Positions 7,197 to 15,492 of a stretch of 17,610 nt of DNA are shown here, in pieces (position 1 is the first letter of the stretch; the number at the start of each line of letters is the position of its first letter). Position numbers and translations under genes: made by a program. Location: NCBI GenBank assembly GCA_035699465.1, contig DASSPT010000001.1, positions 1 to 17,610 of the forward strand, written 5' to 3'. Source of the DNA: JAICNR01 sp035699465. Lineage in GTDB: Bacteria; Gemmatimonadota; Gemmatimonadetes; JACCXV01; JAHWKZ01. Under the pieces are notes generated by a model, which saw nothing but the letters and a program-made list of their open reading frames with translations, did no database searches and was not told the DNA's origin.

Positions 7197-8938
7197 GCCG
7201 GGCGCGGCTTGGTCACGATGAATGACCCGAGGACCAGCGTGTCCATCTGCGTCCGCAGGAAGCAGTCGAGGGCCTCCTCGGGCCGATTGACGATGGGCTC
7301 GTTCTCGTTGAAGGAGGTATTGAGGACCATCGGCACGCCCGTCCGTCGCGCGAAGCTCTCGATTAGCCGGTGGTAGATAGGGTTCGCCTCGGCGGTCACG
7401 GTGTGGGGCCGTCCCGACCCATCGACGTGGGTCACCGCGGGGATCAGAAAACGCTTCTCCTCCCGGATCTCGTAGACCTTCATCATGAACGGCACGTCGT
7501 CGTCGACCTCGAACCATTCCCCCATGGCCTCGCGCAGGATGGACGGGGCGAATGGGCGGAAGCGCTCGCGCAGCTTGATCTTCGCGTTCAGGATTTCCCG
7601 CATGTCGGCCCGGCGGGGGTCGCAGAGAATGCTGCGGTTGCCGAGGGCCCGCGGGCCCAGCTCCATCCTCCCCTGGAACCACCCCAGAACCTCCCCGTCC
7701 GCGATCCTCCCGGCGACCTCCTCGCAGAGCGCTTCCTCGCTCGCCGTCTCGCGGACCTCGCACGCCGCGAGCTCCTGCGTCGCCGCGGCGAGGACGTCCC
7801 GCAGGGTGTCCCGGTCGTAGCCAGGACCGTAGTAGGAATGAATCATGGGCCGGGGGCGGGGGCCGCCGGAAGCCTGGCGCCAGGCGACCAGCGCCGCGCC
7901 GACCGCCCCGCCGGCGTCTCCCGGAGCGGGCGGCGCGAAGACCCTGCCGAAGGGCGTCTCCCGCGTGATCTTGCCGTTGGCGACCGAGTTCATCGCCGCG
8001 CCTCCCGACACGACGACCGCTTCCAGCCCGTACCGGTGGTGGAGCGCTCGCAGGAGCTCGAGCACGGCCTCCTCGAATCGCGCCTGCGCGGAGCGGGCGA
8101 CGTCGAAGTGGCGCTGCTCGAGCTCTTCCCCCTCCCGCCGGGCGGGTCCGAGCAGCTCCTCGAGCGCCTCGCTGTAATGCCGCTCCACCGTGGGCGCACC
8201 GGCTTCCCAGCGGTACCCCAGGTCCTCGCGGTGGTGGCGGAAGAACTCGAGCTCGAGACGGAACTCGCCGCCCGTCAGCGTCCGCACGACCGTCCGCATC
8301 TCCTCCATCCGGGACGGCGATCCGTAGGGCGCCAGCCCCATGACCTTGTACTCGTCGCCGTACTTCGGGAAGCCGAGGTACTGCGTGATGGCGAGGTAGA
8401 AGATCCCCAGCGAGTGCGGAAAGTACACGCGCCCGTCGAGGCGCATCTCCACCCCGCGTCCCACGCCCCAGGACGCGCTCGAGAAATCGCCGAACCCGTC
8501 CACGGACAGGAGCACGGCCTCGGCGAAGGGCGAGACGAGGAACGCCGAGGCCTGATGCGCGAGATGGTGCTCGATCTTCTCGATCCGGCCCGCGAAGCCG
8601 CCGGGGGCGGAGCGGGACAGCTCCTCTTCGAGCCCGCCGATCCGGCGCGCGTTCCGAAGACGGTCCCGGACCAACCCCAGCTGCGGCCGATGGCGGAGGC
8701 CCCACGCGATCTTGCGCCCCAGGTTCGCGCGGGGATCGCGGTTCACGGCCACGACGTCCACGTCGCCCAGGCCGAGGCCTCCCTCGCGAAGGCACCAGGC
8801 GACGGATTCGGCGGGAAAGCCGGCCCAGTGCTTGAGGCGGCGAAAGCGCTCTTCCTCGACCGCGGCGACCAGGCGGCCGTCGACGACGAGGGCCGCGGCG
8901 GCGTCGGCGTGGTAGGCGTTCAAGCCGAGCACGTTCAT
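7193..8938 (-). CDS. O-carbamoyltransferase, NodU/CmcH/TobZ family
   Basis: The 581-residue protein has the full two-domain layout. The N-terminal Kae1-like domain shows AVEEERFRRLKHWAGFP (27-43), the metal-site motif HHLAH (124-128) with SVDGFGD (145-151), YGDEYKVMGLAPYG (193-206), SGGAAMN (311-317) and GDAGGAVGAA (340-349, D341 a likely metal ligand). The C-terminal domain has FQGRMELGPRALGNRSI (421-437) and VPMVLNTSFNENEPI (535-549). The family transfers a carbamoyl group from carbamoyl phosphate, via carbamoyl-adenylate, to a hydroxyl of a sugar or antibiotic. Here the acceptor is most likely a sugar of the cluster's glycan (inference from context). The ATG at 8938 overlaps the upstream GT2 stop by 4 nt and has an AAGGAAG ribosome-binding site. 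All key motifs are present, so it should be active. Confidence 0.93.
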   Translation of the reverse strand: MNVLGLNAYHADAAAALVVDGRLVAAVEEERFRRLKHWAGFPAESVAWCLREGGLGLGDVDVVAVNRDPRANLGRKIAWGLRHRPQLGLVRDRLRNARRIGGLEEELSRSAPGGFAGRIEKIEHHLAHQASAFLVSPFAEAVLLSVDGFGDFSSASWGVGRGVEMRLDGRVYFPHSLGIFYLAITQYLGFPKYGDEYKVMGLAPYGSPSRMEEMRTVVRTLTGGEFRLELEFFRHHREDLGYRWEAGAPTVERHYSEALEELLGPARREGEELEQRHFDVARSAQARFEEAVLELLRALHHRYGLEAVVVSGGAAMNSVANGKITRETPFGRVFAPPAPGDAGGAVGAALVAWRQASGGPRPRPMIHSYYGPGYDRDTLRDVLAAATQELAACEVRETASEEALCEEVAGRIADGEVLGWFQGRMELGPRALGNRSILCDPRRADMREILNAKIKLRERFRPFAPSILREAMGEWFEVDDDVPFMMKVYEIREEKRFLIPAVTHVDGSGRPHTVTAEANPIYHRLIESFARRTGVPMVLNTSFNENEPIVNRPEEALDCFLRTQMDTLVLGSFIVTKPRPA

Positions 8939-9705
8939 GCGCGCTTCCTTCGCGCCCCCATGAGCTTGACGGAGAGGATCCCCTCGGCGACCGCTCGCTG
9001 CGCCGTATAGTACAGGCCGGCTCGCCCGTCGAGGACCAGGCCCCGCCCGAACAGGCAGTACAACATGACGGCGGGAGGGCCCAGGACCATCGTCGCGCGC
9101 AGGCGATCGGGCCATCCCATCTCGCGCATCGGGGACGCCGCCAGCTTGGCCGCCTCCTGTTCCGCATACGCCGCCTGGTTCCGCAGCCAGCGCCTCAGGC
9201 CCTTGCGATCGTCGTGCAGGATGGGGGTCCGAAGCGAGCCGCTCACGCCCGCGACCCGCACCCGCTGGGTGTGGCCGTCCTGCTCGAAGGCGGCGCGCTC
9301 CGTGCGAAACAGCACCTGCCGTGGAGGATAGAGCGAGCCGCGCAGCTTCCGGCCGAGGACCACGTACTCGAACGGCGCGAAGAACCCGCTCTCGGCGGGT
9401 TCCTCGGGCAACGCGGCGATCTCCTGCACGAGCGCCCGCGGGAGGACGTAGTCCGCATCCAGCGCCATCGCCCACGGGGTCTCGACGGCGGCGAGGGCGA
9501 AGTTGCTCTGCCCGGCGGGCGAGTCGAACGCCCGCGAGAGCACCTCGACGTTGGAGAACGAGCTCGCGATCTCGACGGTGCGGTCCGCGCTCCCGCTGTC
9601 GACGACCAGGACGCGCCTGGCCCACCGGAGAGCGTCGAGGACCCGGCCGATGTTCGGCTCCTCGTCCAGCGTCAGTACGAACGGGGTGATGGCCCACAGA
9701 TTCAT
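8935..9705 (-). CDS. Family-2 glycosyltransferase, WaaE/KdtX-like
   Basis: The 256-residue GT-A fold enzyme is the usual length for the WaaE/KdtX (LgtF-like) group, some of which add glucose to the LPS inner core. It shows a nucleotide-binding VVDSGSADRT (34-43) and the divalent-metal DxD as LDADY (82-86). The family-type segments GQSNFAL (65-71) and GHTQRVRVAG (144-153) follow, and the tail is basic. An aromatic/hydrophobic patch near 208-220 may contact the membrane. The ATG at 9705 lies one base after the upstream stop. This is the only junction in this part of the array that is not an overlap. Donor and acceptor are unknown; a core-like sugar or a branch on the polymer are both possible. 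Confidence 0.87.
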   Translation of the reverse strand: MNLWAITPFVLTLDEEPNIGRVLDALRWARRVLVVDSGSADRTVEIASSFSNVEVLSRAFDSPAGQSNFALAAVETPWAMALDADYVLPRALVQEIAALPEEPAESGFFAPFEYVVLGRKLRGSLYPPRQVLFRTERAAFEQDGHTQRVRVAGVSGSLRTPILHDDRKGLRRWLRNQAAYAEQEAAKLAASPMREMGWPDRLRATMVLGPPAVMLYCLFGRGLVLDGRAGLYYTAQRAVAEGILSVKLMGARRKRA

Positions 9706-9706
9706 G

Positions 9707-10855
9707 TCAACGGGTCCGCACGCACTCCGGCGCGGCGCGCTCGCCGGCCAGCCAGCGGTAGACTTCGATCATCCGCCGTGCGATCACCGGCCACGCGAAG
9801 CGCTCGGCGACGAGCCGGCGGCCGCGCGCCCCCATCGCCCGCCGGTCGGCGTCCGGCAGCTCGGCGGCCTCGCGGATCGCCGCGGCCAATGGCTCGACTC
9901 CGACCTCGGTCCACCACCCGCAGCCGCGCTCGACGAGCGACGACCACGGCGCCGCCCGCGTCGTGATCACCGGCACCGAGCTCGCCAGCGCCTCGGCCAC
10001 GACGGCGCCGAAGTTCTCGCTCGAGGTCGGCAGCACGAAGACGTCGGCCGTTCCATACAGATCCCACTTCTCCCCGTCCGACACGGCGTCGCGGAACCGG
10101 ATCGCCGACTCCGCGCCGAGGCCGCGCGCCCGGCGCTCGATCTCCGCCCGGTGGCCGCGCTCGTCGGGACCGGCGATCACCAGCTCCCAGCCGGCGGGCC
10201 GCGCGACCCGCCACGCATCGACGAGCGCCTCGAGGCCCTTCTTGGGGTGGATGCGCGAGAGAAAGAGGAATCGCCGGGTCCTGTCCGGCGCGACGGGCTG
10301 ACGCATCGCGTCCGGCGGAAGCTCGACGCCGTTGGGAAGGATCGCGATGGGAACGGCTATCCCGGCCGCACGGATCTCCTCGGCTTCCAGGTCGGATGTC
10401 GCGTGGAGCGCGTCCGCGGCAACCAGGTCGCGCCTCTGGTACGCGCGCCAGGCGATTCGCTTCCGCCATCCGCGATGGGCGAGAGACCACTCCGACAGCA
10501 TGCCGCGCGGACTGACGATCCGTGCCACCGATCGCCTGTCGGCGGCCCGCGCCGCGGCGCGGTTGCTGTCGAGCCAGATCCCGTGGTCGTGGACCGCGAC
10601 CGCCCGCGTCGCCGCGAGCCGCTCTTCGAGGAGCCGTTCGAAGGCGCCGGGGCGGGGCTGCACCCTGCCCCACCGGCGGGCCACGCCGGAGGCGTGCACG
10701 GGCACGCCGAGGTCGAACTCCGCGTCGCCCGTGACGATCTCGACGCGTACGCTCTCCTTCGACAGGGACCGGCACAGAGCGGCGACCGAGCGGGCCGGCC
10801 CGCCCTCGGCGCGCGCGAGACGCGCGATCGTGTGTACGACCGCCAGGTCGCTCAC
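9707..10855 (-). CDS. Family-4 glycosyltransferase
   Basis: The 382-residue GT-B enzyme has an N-terminal acceptor domain with GGPARSV (18-24) and SPRGMLSEWSL (115-125). The C-terminal donor domain has LFLSRIHPKKGL (197-208) and the EX7E motif ENFGAVVAE (280-288). The pattern around 115-180 (PRGML, HATS, PNGVELP) is typical of GT4 enzymes of extracellular polysaccharide clusters. I chose the GTG at 10855 because it overlaps the upstream stop by 4 nt (GTGA) and has a GGGGA just before it. It is the third of three adjacent GT4 genes. Sugar specificity cannot be read from the sequence. Confidence 0.9.
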   Translation of the reverse strand: MSDLAVVHTIARLARAEGGPARSVAALCRSLSKESVRVEIVTGDAEFDLGVPVHASGVARRWGRVQPRPGAFERLLEERLAATRAVAVHDHGIWLDSNRAAARAADRRSVARIVSPRGMLSEWSLAHRGWRKRIAWRAYQRRDLVAADALHATSDLEAEEIRAAGIAVPIAILPNGVELPPDAMRQPVAPDRTRRFLFLSRIHPKKGLEALVDAWRVARPAGWELVIAGPDERGHRAEIERRARGLGAESAIRFRDAVSDGEKWDLYGTADVFVLPTSSENFGAVVAEALASSVPVITTRAAPWSSLVERGCGWWTEVGVEPLAAAIREAAELPDADRRAMGARGRRLVAERFAWPVIARRMIEVYRWLAGERAAPECVRTR

Positions 10856-11988
10856 GATTCCCCGCGCACGCCGCGCGCGTCGAGGATGTGATCGAGCCGC
10901 TCGCGGAACCGCTCGGGCCCGAAACACTCGATCACACGTCGACGGAGCCCGACGGGATCGTAGATGGAGCGGTTGGGATGGGACCCGCTCAGAACCTCGA
11001 CCGCCGCCGCGCCGAACGCCTCGACGTCGTCCGGGTCCACCAGCACGCCGATCTCTCCGTCCAGAAGCGCGTCCCGCGAGCCGTCCCGGTCGCCGGCGAT
11101 CACCGGCTTGCCGCACGCCATCGCCTCGAGGTACACGATCCCGAACCCCTCGCGCTTGCTCGGCATCGCGAACGCGCTGCAGAGATTGTAGTAGTCGGGC
11201 AGCTTCGCGTCGGGGACCGACCCGACGAGCGTCACGCAGCCCTCGAGACCGAGCTCGCGGACCCGGCGCTCGATCCGGGCCCGGTCGCCCCCCTCCCCGA
11301 CCAGGACGTAGTGGAGTCCAGGAACGTGCTCGCGCATCGCGGGCAGCGCCTCGAGCACGACATCGTACCCCTTGTGGCGATCCGCCCCGGCCAGCCTCGC
11401 CACCGTGAGGAGCACGGGCTGCCCGGGCTCGACGCCGAGGCGCGCCATCAGTGCGGCCGAGGGTTCGCGGGGACGGAACAGCTCGGGGTCGAAGGTTCCC
11501 GGCAGGAGCGCCATCCGCGACGGGTCGAGATCCTGCTCCTCGATCAGGCGGCGCTCGGTGTAACGGCTCACCGATACCACGCAGTCGGCCCTGGACAGCG
11601 CGCGCTTCAGCGCCGGCCGCTCGACGCCCCACGCCTCGATGCCGTGGGCCACGATCCAGAACGGGCTTCGCCTTCGCGGGAGCCACTCGAGGACGGGGGC
11701 GAAGTTCAGGTGCCCGACGACGATGAGCCGGGGCCGGTCGACCAGGACGCGGAACGCGACCGCGGCCGCGAAGGCGGGCGTCCGGATCCGGCGCGGCACC
11801 CCGCCGCTCGCGTGGACCCGCATGCCGGGGAGCGGCGCTCTCGTCGCCCGGTCGTTCTTGAGGAAGACCTCGTACGCGGGCTCCGGCCACGCTCGCTGGA
11901 ACGCCGCGAGGAGGAACGTCGAATACCGCTGGATGCCGCCACGGGTCGCGGCCAGATCCGGCAGCCACACGTGGCACGAAACGCTCAC
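10852..11988 (-). CDS. Family-4 glycosyltransferase
   Basis: The 378-residue GT-B enzyme shows the glycine-rich N-terminal loop RGGIQRY (16-22), the hinge-side segment LLTVARLAGADRHKGYD (193-209), a donor-domain VLVGEGGDR (228-236) and the EX7E motif EGFGIVYLE (280-288). These are the classic GT4 landmarks, and the length is normal. I chose the GTG at 11988 because it overlaps the upstream stop (GTGA, 4 nt) and leaves the strand VSCHVWLP at the N-terminus. Its own stop overlaps the next gene's GTG by 4 nt. It probably adds one sugar to the lipid-linked repeat unit; donor and linkage are unknown. Confidence 0.9.
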   Translation of the reverse strand: MSVSCHVWLPDLAATRGGIQRYSTFLLAAFQRAWPEPAYEVFLKNDRATRAPLPGMRVHASGGVPRRIRTPAFAAAVAFRVLVDRPRLIVVGHLNFAPVLEWLPRRRSPFWIVAHGIEAWGVERPALKRALSRADCVVSVSRYTERRLIEEQDLDPSRMALLPGTFDPELFRPREPSAALMARLGVEPGQPVLLTVARLAGADRHKGYDVVLEALPAMREHVPGLHYVLVGEGGDRARIERRVRELGLEGCVTLVGSVPDAKLPDYYNLCSAFAMPSKREGFGIVYLEAMACGKPVIAGDRDGSRDALLDGEIGVLVDPDDVEAFGAAAVEVLSGSHPNRSIYDPVGLRRRVIECFGPERFRERLDHILDARGVRGES

Positions 11989-13151
11989 CGCTGCCCGAGC
12001 ACGTACGCGACCGCCCGCAGGGTGCCGTCCACCGCGCGCTCCGCGGAGTACGATGCGACGTGCTCTCGCGCACGGCGCCCCATCGCCGCCCGCGCTGCGC
12101 CGTCCGCGCTCATCGCGAGGAGCGTCCCCGCGAGCGCCTCGACGTCCCCGAAGGGGACGATCCGCCCGGTCTGCCCGTCGACCACCAGGTCGGGCCCGCA
12201 CCCGACGCGGTCGCTGACGATCGCGGGCAGTCCGTGCACCATCGCCTCGTTGACGACCAGGCCCCACGTCTCCCCGAAGTCGGAGGGGAGCACGAGGCAG
12301 TCGGCCGCGACGTATGCGCGGCTGATCTCCGACTGGTTCAGGAACCCCGCGAACACCGCTCCCGACGCGTGACGCGCGGCGAACTCCCGGGCGGCCGATT
12401 CCATCTCCCCCGCGCCGACCATCAGCGCGCGAATCCGCGGATCGCTCCGGCGCGCCGTCCCGCACGCCGCGAGGAAGTCGAGGGCGCGCTTCTTGGGAAC
12501 GAGCTTTCCGGCGAACAGGAAGCAGATCTCCTCCGGCGCGATACCCCAACCCGCGCGGATCGACGCCCGCTCCGGCGTCCACGCCGCCTCCTGCGCCGCG
12601 AATCGCTCGTTGTCGACGAAATATGGCACCGGAAAGATCCGCTCGGCGGGGACGCCGTTCCGCAGGTAGAACTCCCGGTTCGACCGGCCGATGGCTAGGC
12701 ATGCGTCGAAGCGGGAGAGAAGGCGCCGGTGGAACGCGCGCACCCAGGGCGGTCTCCGGAAGAGGCCGCTCGACTCGGCGCGCACCAGGCACGGAATTCC
12801 CAGCCGGCGGCAGGCCCCGAGGGCCTGCAGGAGCGGGAATGCGTTCCAGCCGCCCACGATGACGGCCTCCGGGCGCTCGCGCGCGAGCGCCGCCCCCACT
12901 CGCGGCGTCCGGCTCGCGAAGAATCCGTCCAGCGACGGCTCGCGGGCGGTGTTCTCGAGCGCCTCCCATCGGTAGCCGTCGAGCAGGGGCACGTCCCACG
13001 CGAAATCCCTCCCGAACCCCACCCCCTGCTGCTCGGGGCCGGGAAGGAGCGCGTAGTAGACGGTGAGCTCCACGCCGTTCCGTCGCGCGAGCGCGCGATA
13101 CCACGGAACCTGGTACTGGACCGGATGGGTCGCCGCGATCGCCAGCTTCAA
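11985..13151 (-). CDS. Family-4 glycosyltransferase with TTG start
   Basis: The 388-residue GT-B enzyme begins KLAIAATHPVQYQVPWYRAL (2-21), the normal N-terminal strand of this subgroup. The donor domain shows FLFAGKLVPKKR (211-222) and the EX7E motif ETWGLVVNE (294-302). The only start consistent with homology and context is TTG at 13151-13149, which overlaps the TGA of the polymerase gene as TTGA. No ATG or GTG lies nearby in frame, and the upstream frame is inside the polymerase gene. The Shine-Dalgarno is weak, so translation probably depends on ribosomes finishing the polymerase gene. This could be a deliberate step-down in expression. Donor sugar unknown. Confidence 0.88.
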   Translation of the reverse strand: MKLAIAATHPVQYQVPWYRALARRNGVELTVYYALLPGPEQQGVGFGRDFAWDVPLLDGYRWEALENTAREPSLDGFFASRTPRVGAALARERPEAVIVGGWNAFPLLQALGACRRLGIPCLVRAESSGLFRRPPWVRAFHRRLLSRFDACLAIGRSNREFYLRNGVPAERIFPVPYFVDNERFAAQEAAWTPERASIRAGWGIAPEEICFLFAGKLVPKKRALDFLAACGTARRSDPRIRALMVGAGEMESAAREFAARHASGAVFAGFLNQSEISRAYVAADCLVLPSDFGETWGLVVNEAMVHGLPAIVSDRVGCGPDLVVDGQTGRIVPFGDVEALAGTLLAMSADGAARAAMGRRAREHVASYSAERAVDGTLRAVAYVLGQR

Positions 13152-14557
13152 GAACGGACGCTCGCCTCGCGCGCCTTGGCCGCGGGCGAGCGGCGTGGCG
13201 CGCCCTCGCGGACCCCCGGGATCGCCAACGCCAGTCCCAGGACGAGTCCCAGGACATAGAGGACGAGCGGGTCGCCGTAGATCTGATGCGCCACCGCGAA
13301 CATGAGGGCGTTGGCGAAGAGGAACGCGATCAGGCCGTAGGCGTAGCGCGCTCTGCGGAATCCGCCTCCGCGCCCCGCCGCTCGCGCCAGCCGCCAGAGG
13401 TGCCTGCCGAGCGCGACGGCGAGGACGAGCACGATGGCGAGGCCCGGAACTCCGAGCTCGGCGACGACCTTCCCCAACCCGCCTTCCGAGGACGATCCGA
13501 CTAGCCGCTGGCCGCCCCCGTAGTACTGCGCGCCCTGGCTTCCCGTCCCCGCGCCGAGCCCGAGCCAGCCGTTGCGCCGGATCGTGAACCAGACGGCGCG
13601 CGTGCTGAATCGGCGATACCGATCCACTTCCTCCAAGCCGATGCTCGCTCCCCGCTCGTAGTAGGGGGAGATCCCGAGGGCGTCGCCGGTGTCGGTGAAT
13701 GCGAACAGGCCGACGCCGACGAGACACAGGCCGGCCAACACGAGCGCCGTCTTGACGGCCCGCTTCCGGAACCACGCGAGACACGCGAGGTAGGCCAGCA
13801 CGAACAGGGCGATCTCGACCAGCCCCTTGCGCCTGCCGGTGAATACCAGCGCTCCAAGGAAATACAGACCCAGCATCGCGGTGGGCCACACGACCGCCAG
13901 GACTTTGCGCCGGGCGAGGAACAGCATTACTAGGAAGCAGGTGGCCATGGCGAGGTGCCAGGCTGCGACCTCGGGAGCGCGGAAGAAGCCGCTGGCGAGA
14001 CTCAGGGGCTGGCCCGTGGGCGTGTACGTGACCAGCCCGACGCCGACGGCGTCGAGGACCTTCCAGTCGTAGCCCGCGCGCGCCAGGTAGATCCCCGCGG
14101 CCATGATCGTGACGCCGATCAGGTACCAGCGCACGAGCTTACGCAGATCCCGCGTGGTACGCGCGTACGCGAGGCCGAGCAGGACGCCGGGGATCGGCCC
14201 CAGGTACGCCATGAGGCCGATGGCGGCGATCACCGGGCTGCCCGTGTTCGCCAGCGCGGCCACGCTCTGGATACCGACCAGCAGCAGGAACAGGATCAGC
14301 GGGACACGGACGACCGAGCCACGCGCGAAGAGCGGCCGGAGCGTAAGCGGTACCCCCCGCAGGCGCGCGCCGAGGAGTGTCGCGCCGACGAGCGCGAAGA
14401 CGAGCACGCTGAGGTACAGCGGCTCCTCCGGCACGAGCTTCCGCATCGGGTCGAGCGCCAGCCCGAACAGGAGCGTGACGATGACACCCGCCCGCCAGTG
14501 CGCGACGCACACCAGCGCCAGGGCTCCCGCGACCACCACGACGTCCCACGCGATCAT
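13148..14557 (-). CDS. O-antigen polymerase/ligase-like (Wzy/WaaL type) membrane protein
   Basis: The 469-residue protein has about 12 hydrophobic segments (for example 46-66, 83-104, 107-131, 196-240, 246-264, 269-288, 405-424, 430-447). One large non-membrane loop lies at about 289-365. The loop contains RAVWFTIRRNGWLGLGAGTGS (320-340) and a following SEGGLGKVVAELGVPGL (357-373), resembling the R...W...GxGxG and E...ELG pattern of O-antigen ligase-like proteins (PF04932 type). TGRRKGL (240-246) fits the conserved basic motif before the later helices. Such proteins polymerise lipid-linked repeat units or ligate glycan to lipid A core or to protein on the periplasmic side; polymerase and ligase cannot be told apart here. 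The ATG at 14557 has a GGAGG 7 nt upstream and overlaps the preceding stop by 4 nt. Confidence 0.85.
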   Translation of the reverse strand: MIAWDVVVVAGALALVCVAHWRAGVIVTLLFGLALDPMRKLVPEEPLYLSVLVFALVGATLLGARLRGVPLTLRPLFARGSVVRVPLILFLLLVGIQSVAALANTGSPVIAAIGLMAYLGPIPGVLLGLAYARTTRDLRKLVRWYLIGVTIMAAGIYLARAGYDWKVLDAVGVGLVTYTPTGQPLSLASGFFRAPEVAAWHLAMATCFLVMLFLARRKVLAVVWPTAMLGLYFLGALVFTGRRKGLVEIALFVLAYLACLAWFRKRAVKTALVLAGLCLVGVGLFAFTDTGDALGISPYYERGASIGLEEVDRYRRFSTRAVWFTIRRNGWLGLGAGTGSQGAQYYGGGQRLVGSSSEGGLGKVVAELGVPGLAIVLVLAVALGRHLWRLARAAGRGGGFRRARYAYGLIAFLFANALMFAVAHQIYGDPLVLYVLGLVLGLALAIPGVREGAPRRSPAAKAREASVRS

Positions 14558-15492
14558 GAAGCCGCCTCCGCCCTCGCGCCGTCCCGCGATCCTGCGGGCG
14601 CGAGGGTCAGCAGCCGCGGTCCGCGCGCCGCCAGGCCTACCGCCCACAGGAGGCCCAGCGTCTCGGCGACCAGCGTCACCGGAATCCACCACGGGCGCCG
14701 CAGGTGATGGCGGGTGCGGACCGAGCGAGCCAGCCGCCCGGCGATCTTCGCCGGCGCGGTGGCCGGCGCGCTCGTCCGGAGGATGCGGTAGAAGGCGCCA
14801 ACCGAGTGACCGGGACGGATCGTGCGCAGATGGCTGCCGTAGGACCGCGTGCCGCCCGCGGGAGCCCGGAGGTGCCGGACCGTCGCGCCGGGCTCGAACA
14901 GCACTCGGGCGCCCGCCGCGATCGCGCGCGCGCAGAGCTCCGCTTCGTATCCGTACGCCGCGCGAACGAAGTTCTCGTCGATCCCCCCGATCCGGAGCGC
15001 GAGGTCGCGCCGGATGGAGAAGTTCGCGCCGATCGCCTCGGTCACCCAGCTGCGGCCGGCGGCGTTGAACCGGAACGGGGTGGGCGTGCCGGGCACGGGC
15101 TCTTCGCCGGGCTGGAGAACCTGGCCCGCCACCACCGACGCCCCCGACCTCGAATGGGCGTCGCGGTGCGCGGCGATCAGCCCGGCGCCCGGGATCACGT
15201 CGTCGTCGAGGAACAGGACGATCTCCGACCGCGCGCGGCGGAGGCCGACGTTCATCGCGGCGGGGATCGAGGGCCGGGGCAGCCGCACCCAGTCGATGGA
15301 CCCCCCCGCGGCGAGGTCCTCGAGCTCGCGTTCGACTTCCAGCGAATGGCGCGGCGTCTGGTCCACGACGAGGAGCTCGGACGGCGCCGGATCCAGCTCC
15401 AGGACGCGGCGCACGGTTTCCGCCAGAACGCGATCGCGGCCATAGGTCACGATCACGGCCGAGACCCCGCCCTTCTCCCGCTCGAAACTCAT
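14554..15492 (-). CDS. Family-2 glycosyltransferase (rhamnosyltransferase-like)
   Basis: The 312-residue GT-A enzyme has AVIVTYGRD (12-20), LVVDQTP (41-47), the metal-binding FLDDDVIPG (94-102) and an acceptor-side GGIDENFVRAAYGYEAELCARA (169-190, catalytic-base region). This layout is common in GT2 enzymes that build polysaccharide repeat units, including rhamnosyltransferases; the donor is not determined. A C-terminal hydrophobic stretch (about 269-288, after basic residues) may associate with the inner membrane. The ATG at 15492 overlaps the upstream stop by 4 nt. An in-frame ATG 39 codons further upstream was rejected because those residues lie in the preceding gene and lack family character. 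Confidence 0.88.
   Translation of the reverse strand: MSFEREKGGVSAVIVTYGRDRVLAETVRRVLELDPAPSELLVVDQTPRHSLEVERELEDLAAGGSIDWVRLPRPSIPAAMNVGLRRARSEIVLFLDDDVIPGAGLIAAHRDAHSRSGASVVAGQVLQPGEEPVPGTPTPFRFNAAGRSWVTEAIGANFSIRRDLALRIGGIDENFVRAAYGYEAELCARAIAAGARVLFEPGATVRHLRAPAGGTRSYGSHLRTIRPGHSVGAFYRILRTSAPATAPAKIAGRLARSVRTRHHLRRPWWIPVTLVAETLGLLWAVGLAARGPRLLTLAPAGSRDGARAEAAS

Noticed and set aside
7370..9010. A 546-codon plus-strand open frame opposite the carbamoyltransferase
   Set aside because: Antisense shadow; no family motifs, and the minus-strand carbamoyltransferase is unmistakable.
10888..12372. A 494-codon plus-strand open frame opposite two glycosyltransferase genes
   Set aside because: It crosses the junction of two well-supported genes and has no recognisable domain.
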